From CAWIMX01 sp963792785 (GTDB lineage: Bacteria > Acidobacteriota > Vicinamibacteria > Vicinamibacterales > CAVVIG01): a stretch of DNA of 64,000 bases. A model generated the notes under the pieces. That model did no database searches and was not told the origin of the DNA. It saw only the letters and a list, made by a program, of their open reading frames with translations. Both the position numbers and the translations under genes were made by a program. Below are positions 53,049 through 63,919 of the stretch, piece by piece; position 1 is the first letter of the stretch, and each line of letters opens with the position of its first letter. The DNA lies in NCBI GenBank assembly GCA_963792785.1, contig CAWBXO010000001.1, positions 2,117,780 to 2,181,779 on the forward strand, in the 5' to 3' direction.

Positions 53049-54001
53049 GCGAACTCGCCGCCAAAGTCGGCATCAAACGCGCCTGCGAGGCGTTGGGCGT
53101 ATCGCGCAGCAGCATCTATCGGGCACGCCAGCCACAGCCAGCAGCCGCAGCCGCGTCCAGCTCCCGCCCATGCCCTGTCACTTGAGGAACGGGTAGCAGG
53201 TGCGCGAGACGCTCAACAGCGAGCGCTTCATGGACAAAGCGCCACGTCAGGTCTATGCCGCCTTGCTCGACGAGGGACATTATCTGTGCCATTGGCGCAC
53301 GATGTATCGCATCTTGGCCGCCCATGACGAAGTGCGTGAACGCAGGCGAGTACGGCGACATCCTGTCTATAAGAAGCCTGAACTCTTGGCAACGGCACCG
53401 AATCAGGTTTGGTCCTGGGACATCACCTATCTGCGTGGGCCGCACAAGTGGGAGCATTACCCGCTCTACACCGTGCTCGACATCTACAGTCGCTATGTCG
53501 TCGGCTGGATGATTGCTGAGGTGGAGAGCAGCGACTTGGCACGGCAACTCATCGCCGCCACCGCCCTCAAGCAGGACATTCAGCCTGACCAGCTGACGCT
53601 GCACGCCGATAACGGTGCGCCGATGCGCGGCAAGCCGCTTTCGCAACTGCTGGTTGATCTGGGCATCACCAAAAGTCACAATCGCCCGCATACCTCCGAC
53701 GACAATCCGTTCAGCGAGGCGCATTTCAAGACCATGAAATATCGTCCTGATTATCCTGACCGCTTTGCCTCACTGGCAGAGGCACAGGAGTGGGCACGTC
53801 AGTTTCTTCACCTGGTACAACGAGCAGCATTATCATTCGGGACTCAATTTGCTGACGCCGGCCAGCGTCCACTTCGATGAGGCAACGGCAGTACAACAAC
53901 AGCGCCAGGCGGTCATGCTGACAGCTTATGCCGCCCATCCGGCACCGCTTTGTCCGCGGCCAACCGCTCGTCAAAGGTGCACCCGCTGCCGTTTGGATTA
54001 A
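53045..54001 (+). CDS. IS3-family transposase OrfB, DDE integrase (frameshifted)
   Basis: ELAAKVGIKRACEALGVSRS leads, then VRETLNSERFMDKAPRQVYA, and the rve catalytic core: PNQVWSWDITYLRGPHKWEH (first D), LTLHADNGAPMRGKPLSQLL (second D), DDNPFSEAHFKTMKYRPDYP (E). It ends YNEQHYHSGLNLLTPASVHF. Breaks near 53,185 and 53,810 make it inactive as written unless they are errors. Confidence 0.85.
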
Positions 54002-54220
54002 TCCGCCACTCGCCAGCGCAGATCTTTCCTAAACTTTTTCAAGAAGTTGTTTCAAAGTACTTGACACTTACCGGATTGTTGACGAACCAGAAAGGTTAAT
54101 TGATGCCGTCATCGATACTGTGTAGAATTAAGAATTTCACGCTACACACATCTCCAGACAGTCGCCCGCTGTCGAAGGCTCTTCCTATTTTTCATCCTTT
54201 ACTATGAACTAATTTTAGGT

Positions 54221-56424
54221 GTGTTTGCTGGATGTATTATCCTATTTTCCACCCTCCGATATGCACCTATCTGGACTTTATCATGGCTTGTCGTATATTT
54301 GCTCTATCGTTTTATCTTCGTACAGCTGATCTTACCCCGCATTTTGCCAGGCCAACAGCTGTATGCGATCCACATTGTCCGCTCCCTGATACTGTTGAGC
54401 GGCATCTCCATATTTATCAGTTACATCTATCTCTATACTGATTACCCAAATAACAGTCGCTCTGCCGATACACTGTGGCTACTTTGCGCCCTGGTAATCT
54501 TCATCATAGGCCAATATGCCACTACGACGGAGACGCTGGTTATTGTGTTTGGCTTTTTTTGTATACTGCTGCTTACTCTGCAGTACCTGAGCTATGGTGC
54601 CCTGGATGCGCTTGCATGGTTGGATCGGGCGATCAAAATATGCTGGTTGTTTCTGTTGAGTTTTGTCATGCACGTCATGACGCGCCGTGCCAACGTTACG
54701 TCTGCAGATCTTCGTCTGATCTCCCACATCCAACATAACATAGTTGAGGCGGGCAGCGAGATTCAGGAGCCGGAATTGCTGCAAATTGTGGTACGCAGTA
54801 TTGCCGAAAATTTCCGTTACCCTCATGTCAACATTTTTGAGAAACAACCGAATCTATCGTTGAAGTGTGTTGCGACTGCCTGTGGTCGGGTAACCGAGTT
54901 GGTCGAGACGGGCTTCGAACTTGCACCGGGGAGAGGCATTATTGGGCACGTGGCAACCACAGGCGATCCAGTACTCGGGAATGATGTTGAGAAAAATTCC
55001 CACTATCTATGGAATAAGGCCTTTCCGGACACAAAAGCAGAACTAGCGGTTGGAATTTGGACCGGAAAGCAACTGTTAGGGGTGCTTGACATCCAGGATC
55101 GGCGAAAGAATGTCTTTACCAAACAAGACCAGGAGTTTATGAAGATCCTGGCCGATTATATCGGTAAAGCATGGATGAACTTCCGTTTGACTAAGGATAG
55201 GGAAGAGGTTGACAGCATAATCCAAGCAGTGGCAGCCCACTTTCTGTCGGATCGCGAACTGTCGTCTGTACAACGCAAAATCACCCTGGCTGGCCGCGAT
55301 CTGCTTGGAGCAGATCTGGTCGTGTTGTTCGAGCGTGACATGAGTACAAGGCAACTAGGTGCTTGGGAGTATAGTGGGGATTTGAAGCAACCTGATTTCT
55401 TCACCGCTTCGGTTAATAACACATACCACCAGGTGCATCGAATTTTGAGCGCGAGCAATAATTGTTGCTACTTTCATGAGGACATCGCCTCAGAAGTATC
55501 GAAAAAACCCGCTCTTCTCGCGCTGCCCCCTGATCAAATTGCTGAGCGGATGACGCGGGTATCCGCCGTTTTGGGAGCGGGAAGAGATTAAGTCGCGCGA
55601 ATTTTGCGGTTGCGGAGAGATGGCGAAGATCTGGCGTGATCTTCATGAACTACCGGCGGGCGCATGCTTTTACCGAGAATGAACAGAGAAAGCTGCGTGT
55701 TTTTGCAGACCTTGCTTCGTTGACAATGTATAAGGGGTATGAGGAACGGCAGCGAATTAACTCTGAACGTCAGAAATTAGCGTTTTTCCTGCATGAGCAC
55801 CCAAAACAGCAGGCATGCGCCGTTGCCGACCTAATTTACAGCATTCTCTCGGCGCAAGAACTCGCTCCAGTGTACGAAAGCTACCCAATCCATTACCAAC
55901 GGCTCAAAGCCGCTTACGAAGCTGCTGAAGCACTCAAAAAGAATGTGATCAATCTGCAAGAGAATTGGAGCCTGCGAATTTCGAATGACTTGAGAAATGC
56001 CATTGAAGATTCTATCTCCCTTGCCAGGCTGAGATACCAATTCGAGATTTTGCAATCTTTTGAGGGCTTTGATAGCTGTCCCACTCTCCCATCTCAGATG
56101 GTGCTTCAACTCAGGCTGGTGGTGGAGCAGGCACTTTCGAATGTTCATAAACATGCATCTGCTACCAAGGTGGCTATCCGTGTGTCCTATACCGGCGATA
56201 AGATTTTTATCACTATGGAAGACGACGGATGCGGCTTTTATCCCGACCATATCGATGAACAGCATCATATCGGTATCAGAATCATGCGAGAGCGAGCACA
56301 CGACCTGGGAGGGCGCCTGGATGTTGATTCGGCACCAGGTAATGGTGCAAGAGTCGCTATCATGGTACCGATTTCAGGTGGAGTAAGGAGAATAATCCGT
56401 GATAGAGAAACTTCGGTCACCTGA
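54221..56424 (+). CDS. Membrane sensor histidine kinase with GAF domain (frameshifted)
   Basis: About 730 residues over one or two breaks near 55,590-55,640. Four or more N-terminal membrane helices (LILLSGISIFISYIYLY, LWLLCALVIFIIGQYA, LVIVFGFFCILLLTLQYL) are followed by a GAF domain (IVRSIAENFRYPHVNIFEKQ to LLGVLDIQDRRKNVFTKQDQ), a second GAF-like region, and a NarL-type kinase: FFLHEHPKQQACAV as the likely histidine box, LRLVVEQALSNVHKHASATK (N box), MEDDGCGFYPDH and IMRERAHDLGGRLDVDSAPG. GTG 54221 is probably internal, since hydrophobic codons continue upstream. It overlaps the response regulator start. Confidence 0.82.
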
Positions 56425-57158
56425 CCAGTTGATCACTGTTGTGATCCTTGAGGATCAAGCTGAGTACCGAGCAGGGTTGAGCCTTCAGGTCGCCCAGCCC
56501 GATATCAAAGTAACTGGAACTTTCAGCCGCGCCCAAGGACGCTATTGATTTCGTTAGAGGAAGCCCCCCTAATGTAGCTATCATCGATGTACTATTCAGC
56601 CGTGAGGGATCTGGGCTAGAGCAAGAGCCTCTAGGTCTGGCGACTCTGGAGGAGGTCAAGCGTATTGCTCCCCAAACGAAATGCCTCGTTGCTACCGTCC
56701 TTACAAGCACCCGGACACTGCTCGCGGCCTTTGAGGCAGGGGCCGACGGATATTTATGTAAATATTCAGCTCCTGCTAGGCGACCACCCTGGGATCAGAT
56801 TATTCGTATCTTGGCCGCTGGTGGAAAATTTTTCGACATGGAGTTGGTGACGCAACTTTTCCCCTATGTTCGCGGGGTACGTTTACCTGTTGTTGATGAG
56901 GACAGGCAATTTGGACTGGTTCGAGAGTCGAACCCGCTTAGCTTACGAGAGCAGGAGGTACTCGAAGTCTGTGCGAACTGGATTGAGAATCACGATGAGC
57001 TTCCCACAAATGAGGTTCTTGGCAGGATGTTATACATTACTTCGGATACAGTGAAAACACATTTCAGAAATATCTCTGCAAAACTGGAGGTGCATAGCCG
57101 CGAAGATGCTGTGACTGAGGCGAGACGTCGCGGCTATCTGAGTTCGCCCTTGATATAG
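56399..57158 (+). CDS. NarL/FixJ-type response regulator (frameshifted)
   Basis: About 252 residues. The receiver has VVILEDQAEYRAGLSLQVAQ and, after a break near 56,540, NVAIIDVLFSREGSGLEQEP (phospho-Asp) and FEAGADGYLCKYS (Lys). The LuxR-type HTH is NPLSLREQEVLEVCANWIEN and EVLGRMLYITSDTVKTHFRN ISAKLEVHSREDAV. The GTG has AAGGAG upstream and lies inside the kinase gene end. Partner of that kinase. Confidence 0.87.
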
Positions 57159-57223
57159 TCGGGAGTCTGGTATTTTCAACCTGGATTACTCCGAGGTCTA
57201 ATCCCCTATATCAACTCGAGTCA

Positions 57224-57253
57224 ATCCGAGGGCTATCAAAGTAACCCTCGGAT
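57224..57253 (+). terminator. Possible terminator hairpin
   Basis: ATCCGAGGG and CCCTCGGAT form a perfect 9-bp stem with a 12-base loop, about 65 bases after the response regulator stop. It is followed by CTCATTT rather than a long T-run. Confidence 0.5.
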
Positions 57254-57614
57254 CTCATTTCCCGGATGATGGCAAGTCCCCCCGCAGCGCGTTTATACTT
57301 GTGTATGAAAAGACCTGCAACATCCCCGTAATGCCCGGGGGAGTGGGTGATCATAGCCCGTGTTATGCTAAGGTCTGCCAAACGAGCAAAACTGATTCTA
57401 TTGCTATGTTAACCCCAGTTGCTACCATCAGAAGTCCAGGCGGCAGACGCTGAGCGCCAAGACGAATAGAACGACTTGCAGTAAAGCATTGGAGCATCAC
57501 GGAATGAATGGATTTGGGCAAGATCCGTTCTAGCGAGCTACCGGCGGTTTCGACGGCCCCATTGAACAAATCTCTCTAACTCGCATCATACTGCTCCCAC
57601 AGGAAAGGTGCCAT
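57254..57614. other. Intergenic region
   Basis: No gene recognised. CCCCGTAATGCCCGGGGG near 57,328 could fold into a small hairpin. It probably contains the promoter of the HTH regulator that follows; AGGAAAGG lies 5-10 bases before its ATG. Confidence 0.4.
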
Positions 57615-58601
57615 ATGGAAGCCAACCTCAAAGTACCCAATCATCCGGGCCCGTTGAACAAAATTATCCGTCAGTACTATGAGGAAACCATCAACGGAGA
57701 GCATCAACCCACGCGTAAGTATATGGCAAACGTGTGTGAGGTCACTAACGACATGATTGGTATGTTTGAAAGAGGTGTGCGGGGTTTGGAACCAGATAGT
57801 TTCGACCGCTATCTACAAGCACTTCCGCTAAAAATGCTGCACAGGCGATTGCTCATGAACATGTATCGTAGTTATTGGCATCGGCCCAAACTGGAGGAAC
57901 ACCTCGCCTACTATGATTATGAAGTTTTCTCTCTGACACGTGTCAAGTTTGCTCACCCCACTTTTGCCGATATTCTCTACCAAGCCCGCCGCCAACACCA
58001 TCCATATCTGGTGGTCGATGAGCTATTCTCTGTCCATGCCATTGATCCACGCTTACTCAATTTAATGGGCATGCACAATCACCATCTACAAGATCGGCTT
58101 AGCTGGCATTCCCTCTGTCCCAAATATTTGCAAAATTCGCCGATACGTCTTGCCCATCTGGAGAATACGCCATATCGTACGCATCTGGTACAGAATATCT
58201 TTGTACCGGGGATTAGCCCATATTTCTTTACTGCACAGTGTCAGGATGTTCTGTCCTGTTTAATGAAGCTGTCGCCTGATGAGTTTGCTGTCGATCTTTA
58301 CTCTGTGCTGCATAGTCTTGGGACGCCTCTATTCCCTCATCAGGATGTCTCACGTCACATCCTTTACGAAAATGTGGAAACGATTTGGCATGTGGCTCCT
58401 GCTCTGGCGCATCCCATTCAGGTTCGAATCCCCAATGGACCGGTACTTAAGTTCCAATTGATTTACTTTATTCCAGAGGGGAAGGATTGATTTGCTGAGC
58501 AGGTACAAGAAGAGATTGCCAATAGATGGAATCACGAGTGGATTGTTTATCCCATCGAGTTTGGCATCTCCTACAGCTTCGGAGAAATTGCTCGTAACTG
58601 A
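57615..58601 (+). CDS. HTH regulator with MmyB-like sensor domain (one frameshift near the end)
   Basis: About 328 residues. The N-terminal XRE-like HTH is TRKYMANVCEVTNDMIGMFE RGVRGLEPDSFDRYLQAL. The middle, PYLVVDELFSVHAIDPRLLN LMGM, matches the opening of MmyB-like ligand-binding (MLTR) domains. Near 58,488 a one-base break is followed by FAEQVQEEIANRWNHEWIVY and PIEFGISYSFGEIARN-stop, giving the true C-terminus. ATG 57615 is preceded by AGGAAAGG. Likely a regulator of the genes downstream. Confidence 0.65.
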
Positions 58602-58655
58602 AATTCTCGTTGGGAAAAGGTGGAAAGTTCCAAATTGTGGGCAGAGGTCGTTGAG

Positions 58656-59411
58656 TCAGTCGTCATTTTGGTCTGACATAGTAGATCGAAAGGGCTGGCC
58701 TTTTTCTTGGATACTGTTAGCTTCTTTCGCTGCACACTGCAAAAAGTGGACATCGTGCCGATAGGGGGCTATCTCTTCAGCAGCTAGACCTTCTAGGGCT
58801 GCAACTATAATTCCTTGCTGTTCAGGGCAGTTTGAGTATATGGCCTGGTAGGTCAGGATATCACGTATGTATTGAAGAAACGCTTGCGTTAGTTCGTAGC
58901 ATTGCTTTGCCTTATCTGCTGCGCTCCATTGAGCTATATTCTTCCTCTCCACGGGCTTGGTAACTTCGGGCTCCTCGGTCAGGAAGTTGTGCCGATGGAC
59001 ACACCCCTCCTCATCAATTCGTTGCAAGATCACCTCTAAAAAATTCATATAATCTACCACTGTCCAGTATACCGCAAGCGTCCTGACCAAGGAGGGTGCG
59101 GCCTCTAAATCACGGTGACGAGGATCTGTTCCCCAGAATTCATTCAAGTTGCAATAGGTAATATAAGGTAGCCTCGTGGCAACTTCTTGTCTGATCGGGA
59201 CGCTGTGCTTCGACGAAGACGCTATCAGTATGTCTCTTGGCTTCAGTTTCCATAAGCAATAGTCGGGATTGTTACTAGAGTTAACATAGTCGTTAGTCAG
59301 TTCGAGTGTTGTTCGGGTCCCGAACTGAACATCCAGTGATTTTGTGGGATTTTGTGAGACCCTATGTGCAGGATGCTTTGCGTGGCTCGATGGACTTAGT
59401 TGGTTATTCAC
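58656..59411 (-). CDS. Hypothetical protein
   Basis: A 251-residue uninterrupted frame, opposite to its neighbours. Segments include TRLPYITYCNLNEFWGTDPR, HRDLEAAPSLVRTLAVYWTV, AADKAKQCYELTQAFLQYIR and HDVHFLQCAAKEANSIQEKG. It is mostly helical with several cysteines and no signal peptide. The first 30 residues look unlike the rest, so the start may be at a later codon. No family recognised. Confidence 0.55.
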   Translation of the reverse strand: MNNQLSPSSHAKHPAHRVSQNPTKSLDVQFGTRTTLELTNDYVNSSNNPDYCLWKLKPRDILIASSSKHSVPIRQEVATRLPYITYCNLNEFWGTDPRHRDLEAAPSLVRTLAVYWTVVDYMNFLEVILQRIDEEGCVHRHNFLTEEPEVTKPVERKNIAQWSAADKAKQCYELTQAFLQYIRDILTYQAIYSNCPEQQGIIVAALEGLAAEEIAPYRHDVHFLQCAAKEANSIQEKGQPFRSTMSDQNDD

Positions 59412-59523
59412 GATTCTACCATCTCTGTCGGCTTATTTCCAGAGCCTCTTCCATTATGTCGCCTCTTTCCAGTTATGTCCAACAAAACACTTCTAGGTTC
59501 TTGCTATTATGAGAGGAATACCA

Positions 59524-60207
59524 ATGACAACCAAACAGATCGGTACACCTTTGCGGAAGCATACTAAGTTAAGTAATTTCTTGTTGAGCCGGTTCGGCAC
59601 AACGGAATCTCAGGGCTGGTGGGCGCAGCAGACCTTTGTTTCTCAGGCGGCAGTTAGCTCCTGGCTAACTGGCAAATGCCGGCCCATGCCCGACCGCTTG
59701 GGACTGATTGCGGCGATTTTAGGGTTAAGTGAAGACGAGGTGGATGAGTTAGCAGAGATGGCTGAGTATAACGAAAGCAGCCGGACAATTACGAAAAGCT
59801 ACTTGCCTCATATCGGAAGTGGTCGCCAGAGCGCATGCAACGAAGGTGGCGAACCTTGTGAACCCTGACAGTGTCTTTGCATATGTTGAATCTTGTGTTG
59901 CTCAGTTCAAGGATCAAATTGAAGATGTTGAGACCAAGAATGAGATCGACGAGTATGCAAAGCGCCTGACCGCCTATCATACCCGGTATCGAGACCGAGA
60001 ACAGCAAAGAAGCACAAAACCAGCGAACCGTAATGACCTCTATGCAGCGGTTGAATCGTATATTGCTCAAAAACCAAGAAACAAGTTGAAGACGCTGAGA
60101 TGAAAGACATAATCGATGCCTATGCAAAGCAACTTGTTTCCTACCACAGGTGGTGTGCGGAACAGAGCAAGCAAGAAAAGATAGAAATGCCCACCAATTT
60201 TGGCTAA
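59524..60207 (+). CDS. HTH protein with two C-terminal helical repeats (frameshifted)
   Basis: About 228 residues. The HTH is TFVSQAAVSSWLTGKCRPMP DRLGLIAAILGLSEDEVDEL. After a break near 59,810 come two similar units: SVFAYVESCVAQFKDQIEDV with KNEIDEYAKRLTAYHTRYRD, and DLYAAVESYIAQ then MKDIIDAYAKQLVSYHRWCA. The second is interrupted by another break near 60,075. ATG 59524 has GAGGAAT upstream. The TAA overlaps the ATG of the next frame (TAATG), so the two are coupled. Confidence 0.6.
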
Positions 60208-60981
60208 TGTCCGGTCTCGAACTAAAGAGCGGTGGCAGCAAGAAGGTTTTAGCGCGAGACTTTTGCACAGGCGAGGATGTCAAATTTGACGTATATGAAG
60301 CTAATCCACGAGTGCAGAAGTGTTTTACAAAGGGGGCGAGTAAGGGTATGTCAACATTTCACGTATTGAATTTATAATCCCTATGTCTTTAAGGATTCTG
60401 TCTGTGCTGCCACGCTAGGCCCAGAACGCTCCAGCAGCCATAACGTTTTGGAAACGCATGCAGCCTATTTTGGGGTTGGCGAGGTTCGATTGTTCGCATT
60501 GTTTGAGGAAGCGGCTGAATGTGTACGCAGAGGGGAGGCCCAGCTCTTTTTAGTGGCTCATGCCTATGCTGGGATCAACGCATTTTACATGGATCCAGAT
60601 TTTGCACTCTCTGCCGTCTTTGTCGAAGACACACCAATCTACGGTTTAGCGGCAATGCATGGGAGAGCGATCGATCTTTCTCAGCATCTATCTGTAGCAT
60701 TGCACCCAGCGACGATTCCTTTGCTCCAACATCTGGCCGATCCGCAGATGTTGGACTTGAGTATTGTCGCCTCAACGAGTCAAACCGTCTTTGACGTACG
60801 TCAAGGCAAAGCTGATCTTGCGCTGACGATTAAATCCGCTGTGAAGGAACATGGGCTTGATTTTATCGCTGAATATGGTCCAATACATATGTCCTGGTCT
60901 TTGTTTCGTATGCGACGATTATTTTTGGAGGAGATAGGCGATGTCTCACATCAGTGTGTTACTTGTCAACAAGAGTATTGA
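60206..60981 (+). CDS. Prephenate dehydratase/BacA-like periplasmic-binding-fold protein (frameshifted)
   Basis: From ATG 60206 or 60346 the frame reads GMSTFHVLN and, after a one-base break near 60,375, NPYVFKDSVCAATLGPERSS SHNVLETHAAYFG. TLGPExssSH is the opening of prephenate-dehydratase-type domains. The rest, EAQLFLVAHAYAGINAFYMD, DPQMLDLSIVASTSQTVFDV, KADLALTIKSAVKEHGLDFI and EYGPIHMSWSLFRM, resembles BacA-type prephenate decarboxylases more than PheA, though no search was possible. Such enzymes make unusual amino-acid precursors for antibiotics. Confidence 0.5.
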
Positions 60982-61354
60982 TAGCTGTGGGGTCCTACAA
61001 ATGCGGCCTTTGTCCTGAGGTCTGACTGCCGGTCGGCTTCTGCCCGATGAGACCTTTCGGACCCGATACAACGGATGGGGATCAATATCGTGCCATTGTT
61101 TTTTGACAAGCATTGGTCATTATGTGCGTAAGGCAACGCCTAGTAAGCTGCGCAGATTGCGCGATATGTTTGCCACAATGCCCGAGGTCATTGTCGTGGA
61201 TTATACGGAGGATGCGGCCCCCGCTAATTATGAAGAATACACCAGTAACTTAGCGGTGCACAGCGAGCAAGAAATTGAGTATCGCGCCGTTTACCTTTAT
61301 GGGCCTGCCGAAATCATCAATCCATACACGCAAAGTTTGTCCAGGCTATCGTAA
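60941..61354 (+). CDS. Disrupted ORF of unknown function
   Basis: It starts MSHISVLLVNKSIDSCG inside the end of the previous gene. Later frames read KCGLCPE, AGRLLPDETFRTRYNGWGSI and, from 61103, GHYVRKATPSKLRRLRDMFA, TMPEVIVVDYTEDAAPANYE and YRAVYLYGPAEIINPYTQSL. Several breaks lie between 61,000 and 61,110. No family could be assigned. Confidence 0.35.
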
Positions 61355-61382
61355 ATCTATTGTAAAAGAGTGAGAAGGCACT

Positions 61383-62131
61383 ATGCAACCAACTGTCGAA
61401 GGTGGAATGATCCGCATCCCGGCTGGTTTACTGTGGCGAGGAACAGATGCATTTCAGGATGAATCGCCCGTTACTAAGGTTGTTTTAAGCTCGTTCAGCA
61501 TCGATCAAACTCCAGTGACCAATCGGGCGTTTGCTGAATTTATCGAGGTAGGAGGCTATGAACTCCGCATTTTGGTCGGAATATTGGATGGAAATTCATC
61601 CAGTCGGAAAAAATCCGCCACCCTGCCGATCGGAATGAAAGTTCATGGAATAGAGAGGACTGCCCTGTAACGGGTATTAGTTTTTGGGAGGCCATGGCTT
61701 ATGCTTGTTTCCGAAAAAAGATGTTACCCACAGAAGCGCAATGGGAATATGCTGCCAAAGGCCCCACGTGATGGAGCATCCCTGGGCGGATATGTCAGCC
61801 AAGAGTATGCTAACTATGCTCCGGAATGTGAACCAATGCACAGGGAGTCAACGTCGGTATTTACACATCCATTAGGAAAATCCTATTTCGGTTGTTTCGA
61901 TATGGCAGGGAACTTGGCGGAGTGGTGTCTCGATAACTATCACCCAAATTACACCTATGAAGCTGGGCCGAAGGACCCAGTTTTCCAGAGTCAGGAAGTA
62001 GCAACCCACGCCGGACGAGGCGGATGTTCTGTTAATAACCAAGTTATCTTTGCTGCGCTGTCCGTAGAGATCATTATACGCCGACTCTGCGTGATAACCC
62101 GATCGGATTTCGGTGCGTGAGGAACGATTAG
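61383..62131 (+). CDS. Formylglycine-generating enzyme (FGE/SUMF1)-like protein (frameshifted)
   Basis: Joined over several frames, about 248 residues. GGMIRIPAGLLWRGTDAFQD ESPVTKV opens it, then SIDQTPVTNRAFAEFIEVGG, CPVTGISFWEAMAYACFRKK, LPTEAQWEYAAKG, GCFDMAGNLAEWCLDNYHP, GRGGC and the classical end GFRCVR. That is the full motif order of the FGE-sulfatase domain. Members make formylglycine or, in EgtB/OvoA-type enzymes, C-S bonds. The two catalytic cysteines of true FGE cannot be confirmed here. Confidence 0.75.
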
Positions 62132-62152
62132 GGAATAAGGAGTATAAGTGGC

Positions 62153-62777
62153 ATGACTGCATTTCTGCACAAGAAGCCCTCATCAAAACACTATTACCAG
62201 AAGAGGGCATACCGGATTCTGTGGATTTAAGCGAGTGGCGGCTTGAGGTATGCGGACTGGTAAATAAGGCAATTTCACTTTCGTACCAGGACATCATGGC
62301 ACTTCCACAGGTACAACTAAGTCGGCGCATGGTCTGTGTTTGCAATTGGAGTATTCGACGGGTGTGGCGAGGAGTGCTTCTTTCGACTATCCTCAATATG
62401 GCAGGATTGCCACACCAAAGTTTGTATTTAAAACAGATAAGCATTCGGTTTACCAGAAAAAGGAGCCTATATTTCAACCATTCCGTTGGCAAGCGCGGAC
62501 ATAGATGAAATCTTAGTGTGTTCCTCTGGTAACATGGCTATCCGCTACCGTTGGAGCAAGGGTTTCCCATATACGTCTGATCGACTTCACACGCTATGGC
62601 TATAAGTCAGTCAAAGGTCTCCGCATTTTAGAGGTGACAGAGGAGTTCAAGTTGGGATTCTGGGAAGCCAAAGCAGGGTATGAAATGGAGGGTCTGATTC
62701 GCCCGAAGAAGTATTTGATCGTCGATTTGCAGGAATGGCGTTTTATCGCGAATCCGGCAGAAGTCCAAGAATTCTAG
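62153..62777 (+). CDS. Sulfite-oxidase-type molybdopterin oxidoreductase (frameshifted)
   Basis: About 205 residues over at least three breaks. WRLEVCGLVNKAISLSYQDI MALPQVQ is followed by RRMVCVCNWSI with the molybdenum-ligand cysteine region, VWRGVLLSTILNMAGLPHQS, then STIPLASADIDEI and GFPIRLIDF, and finally YGYKSVKGLRILEVTEEFKL GFWE. This is the order of the oxidoreductase molybdopterin-binding domain (PF00174), close in look to YedY/MsrP-type short enzymes. The N-terminal start is uncertain: an alternative frame opens at 62113. Confidence 0.7.
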
Positions 62778-62865
62778 CGGATACTGGAGTGGACGGCGTG
62801 GTGGTCCGGACAGCGGTCTTGACGATTAGATCGAGACAATTGACAGACGACGAGGAGATGAACTA

Positions 62866-63174
62866 ATGCAGTCTCAATATGTGACGCTATTGCAGCAAGA
62901 GATCACATCTCTTACTCAAGAAATTTTGCTCCGGCAAAACGAGATCGTTGAAATGGAAACCCGATATCTACTGTCATTCGCCTATGTCCAAGGCAATCTT
63001 GAGGCCTCGCCGAGAGTAGACGCAAGTGAGGTGAAAAATTTGCGAAAGGAAAATTCAAAACAAATTCTGAATCTGAGGGCAAGGATACAGACTATCGAGG
63101 ATTTCCTACATAAGTTTTCGACAGATGAACAATTCCGATGGACCACTTTGCAAAGTATGGGACACTTTCTTTGA
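62866..63174 (+). CDS. Coiled-coil hypothetical protein
   Basis: A 102-residue protein: YVTLLQQEITSLTQEILLRQ NEIVEMETRY, then SEVKNLRKENSKQILNLRAR IQTIEDFL. Heptad spacing predicts a coiled coil. ATG 62866 has GAGGAGAT nearby. The last residues look unlike the rest, so a frame break near 63,125 may join it to the following frame. Confidence 0.5.
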   Translation: MQSQYVTLLQQEITSLTQEILLRQNEIVEMETRYLLSFAYVQGNLEASPRVDASEVKNLRKENSKQILNLRARIQTIEDFLHKFSTDEQFRWTTLQSMGHFL

Positions 63175-63361
63175 TGTTACTGGTGAAAAGCCTGGTTGGT
63201 CCAAAGTGTCTATTCCAAGCCTACTGTCCTCTCTGGTAGGCTTGTTGCTTGCGAACCCTGCTACATACAAATTTGTGCGCCGTGATCTGAAGCTATTCTG
63301 GATGAGCCACCATCGGCAGATGGAACGCTGCGTTTGCTGTGTAGCATCTGACATATCCTGA
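63125..63361 (+). CDS. Possible continuation or small hypothetical ORF
   Basis: FDVTGEKPGWSKVSIPSLLS SLVGLLLANPATYKFVRRDL KLFWMSHHRQ is a moderately hydrophobic frame overlapping the end of the coiled-coil gene. It could be its C-terminus after an indel. No family recognised. Confidence 0.3.
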   Translation: MNNSDGPLCKVWDTFFDVTGEKPGWSKVSIPSLLSSLVGLLLANPATYKFVRRDLKLFWMSHHRQMERCVCCVASDIS

Positions 63362-63535
63362 CCTGCTTCACTCAAAGGGCCTGCTCCATCAGTTTGGGAA
63401 AGAAGGAAGGATACAAATAGAATCAGATAATTGGTTTGCTCTGATAAAAAGTACTGGCATGAAGTTGCCTCCCACTTGGAATCAGTAGATATTTGACTTT
63501 GAATTATGGATCAGGGACGCCGATGCGGTAGGAAC

Positions 63536-63844
63536 TCACCCGTCGCGCGGTTTCAAAAGAATAATGACCAACTCCCAGGAAGGATCGTATGCCGCCACCA
63601 TGCGGATTTCATCTTTTCCGCCAGATTGCCGAATCTGCTCTTGTGGTACATACCCGAACTGATGACCCGTGCCGGTTGACATGGCAACCACATCAATGAC
63701 CAAGCGCGCCTTCGGCCTTCGCTTCAAACCCACTGCGGGCCACGTTCCAGAATTCTTGCAGGTTCTCCCCTATCCAAGCAAAATCCTCTGTTCGTTCACG
63801 CTCTGCCCATCGTGGAATATAGGTCGCCGTTCACTTTCTGGCAT
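63536..63844 (-). CDS. Small hypothetical protein (one or two frameshifts)
   Basis: About 103 residues. MPESERRPIF, then after a break near 63,815 WAERERTEDFAWIGENLQEF WNVARSGFEAKAEGALVIDV, and VAMSTGTGHQFGYVPQEQIR, ending SWELVIILLKPRDG. The continuity over frames supports one gene. Family not recognised. Confidence 0.5.
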
Positions 63845-63919
63845 ATACAACGAGTATAGCAAGCCGCGCTACTGCTGTGGTGACCTATCGTGCTGCTCTA
63901 CCCGGCCACTCGCAGTCAG

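Larger units (their letters stand above)
52621..54054 (+). mobile_element. IS3-family insertion sequence
   Basis: About 1.43 kb. Imperfect terminal inverted repeats of about 25 bp start TGAAACAACTTC: left 52621-52645, right complement of 54030-54054. It carries orfA and orfB of an IS3-type transposase. No clear 3-4 bp target duplication is visible at these ends. GC is higher (near 57%) than in the flanking DNA, so it arrived from elsewhere. Confidence 0.85.
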
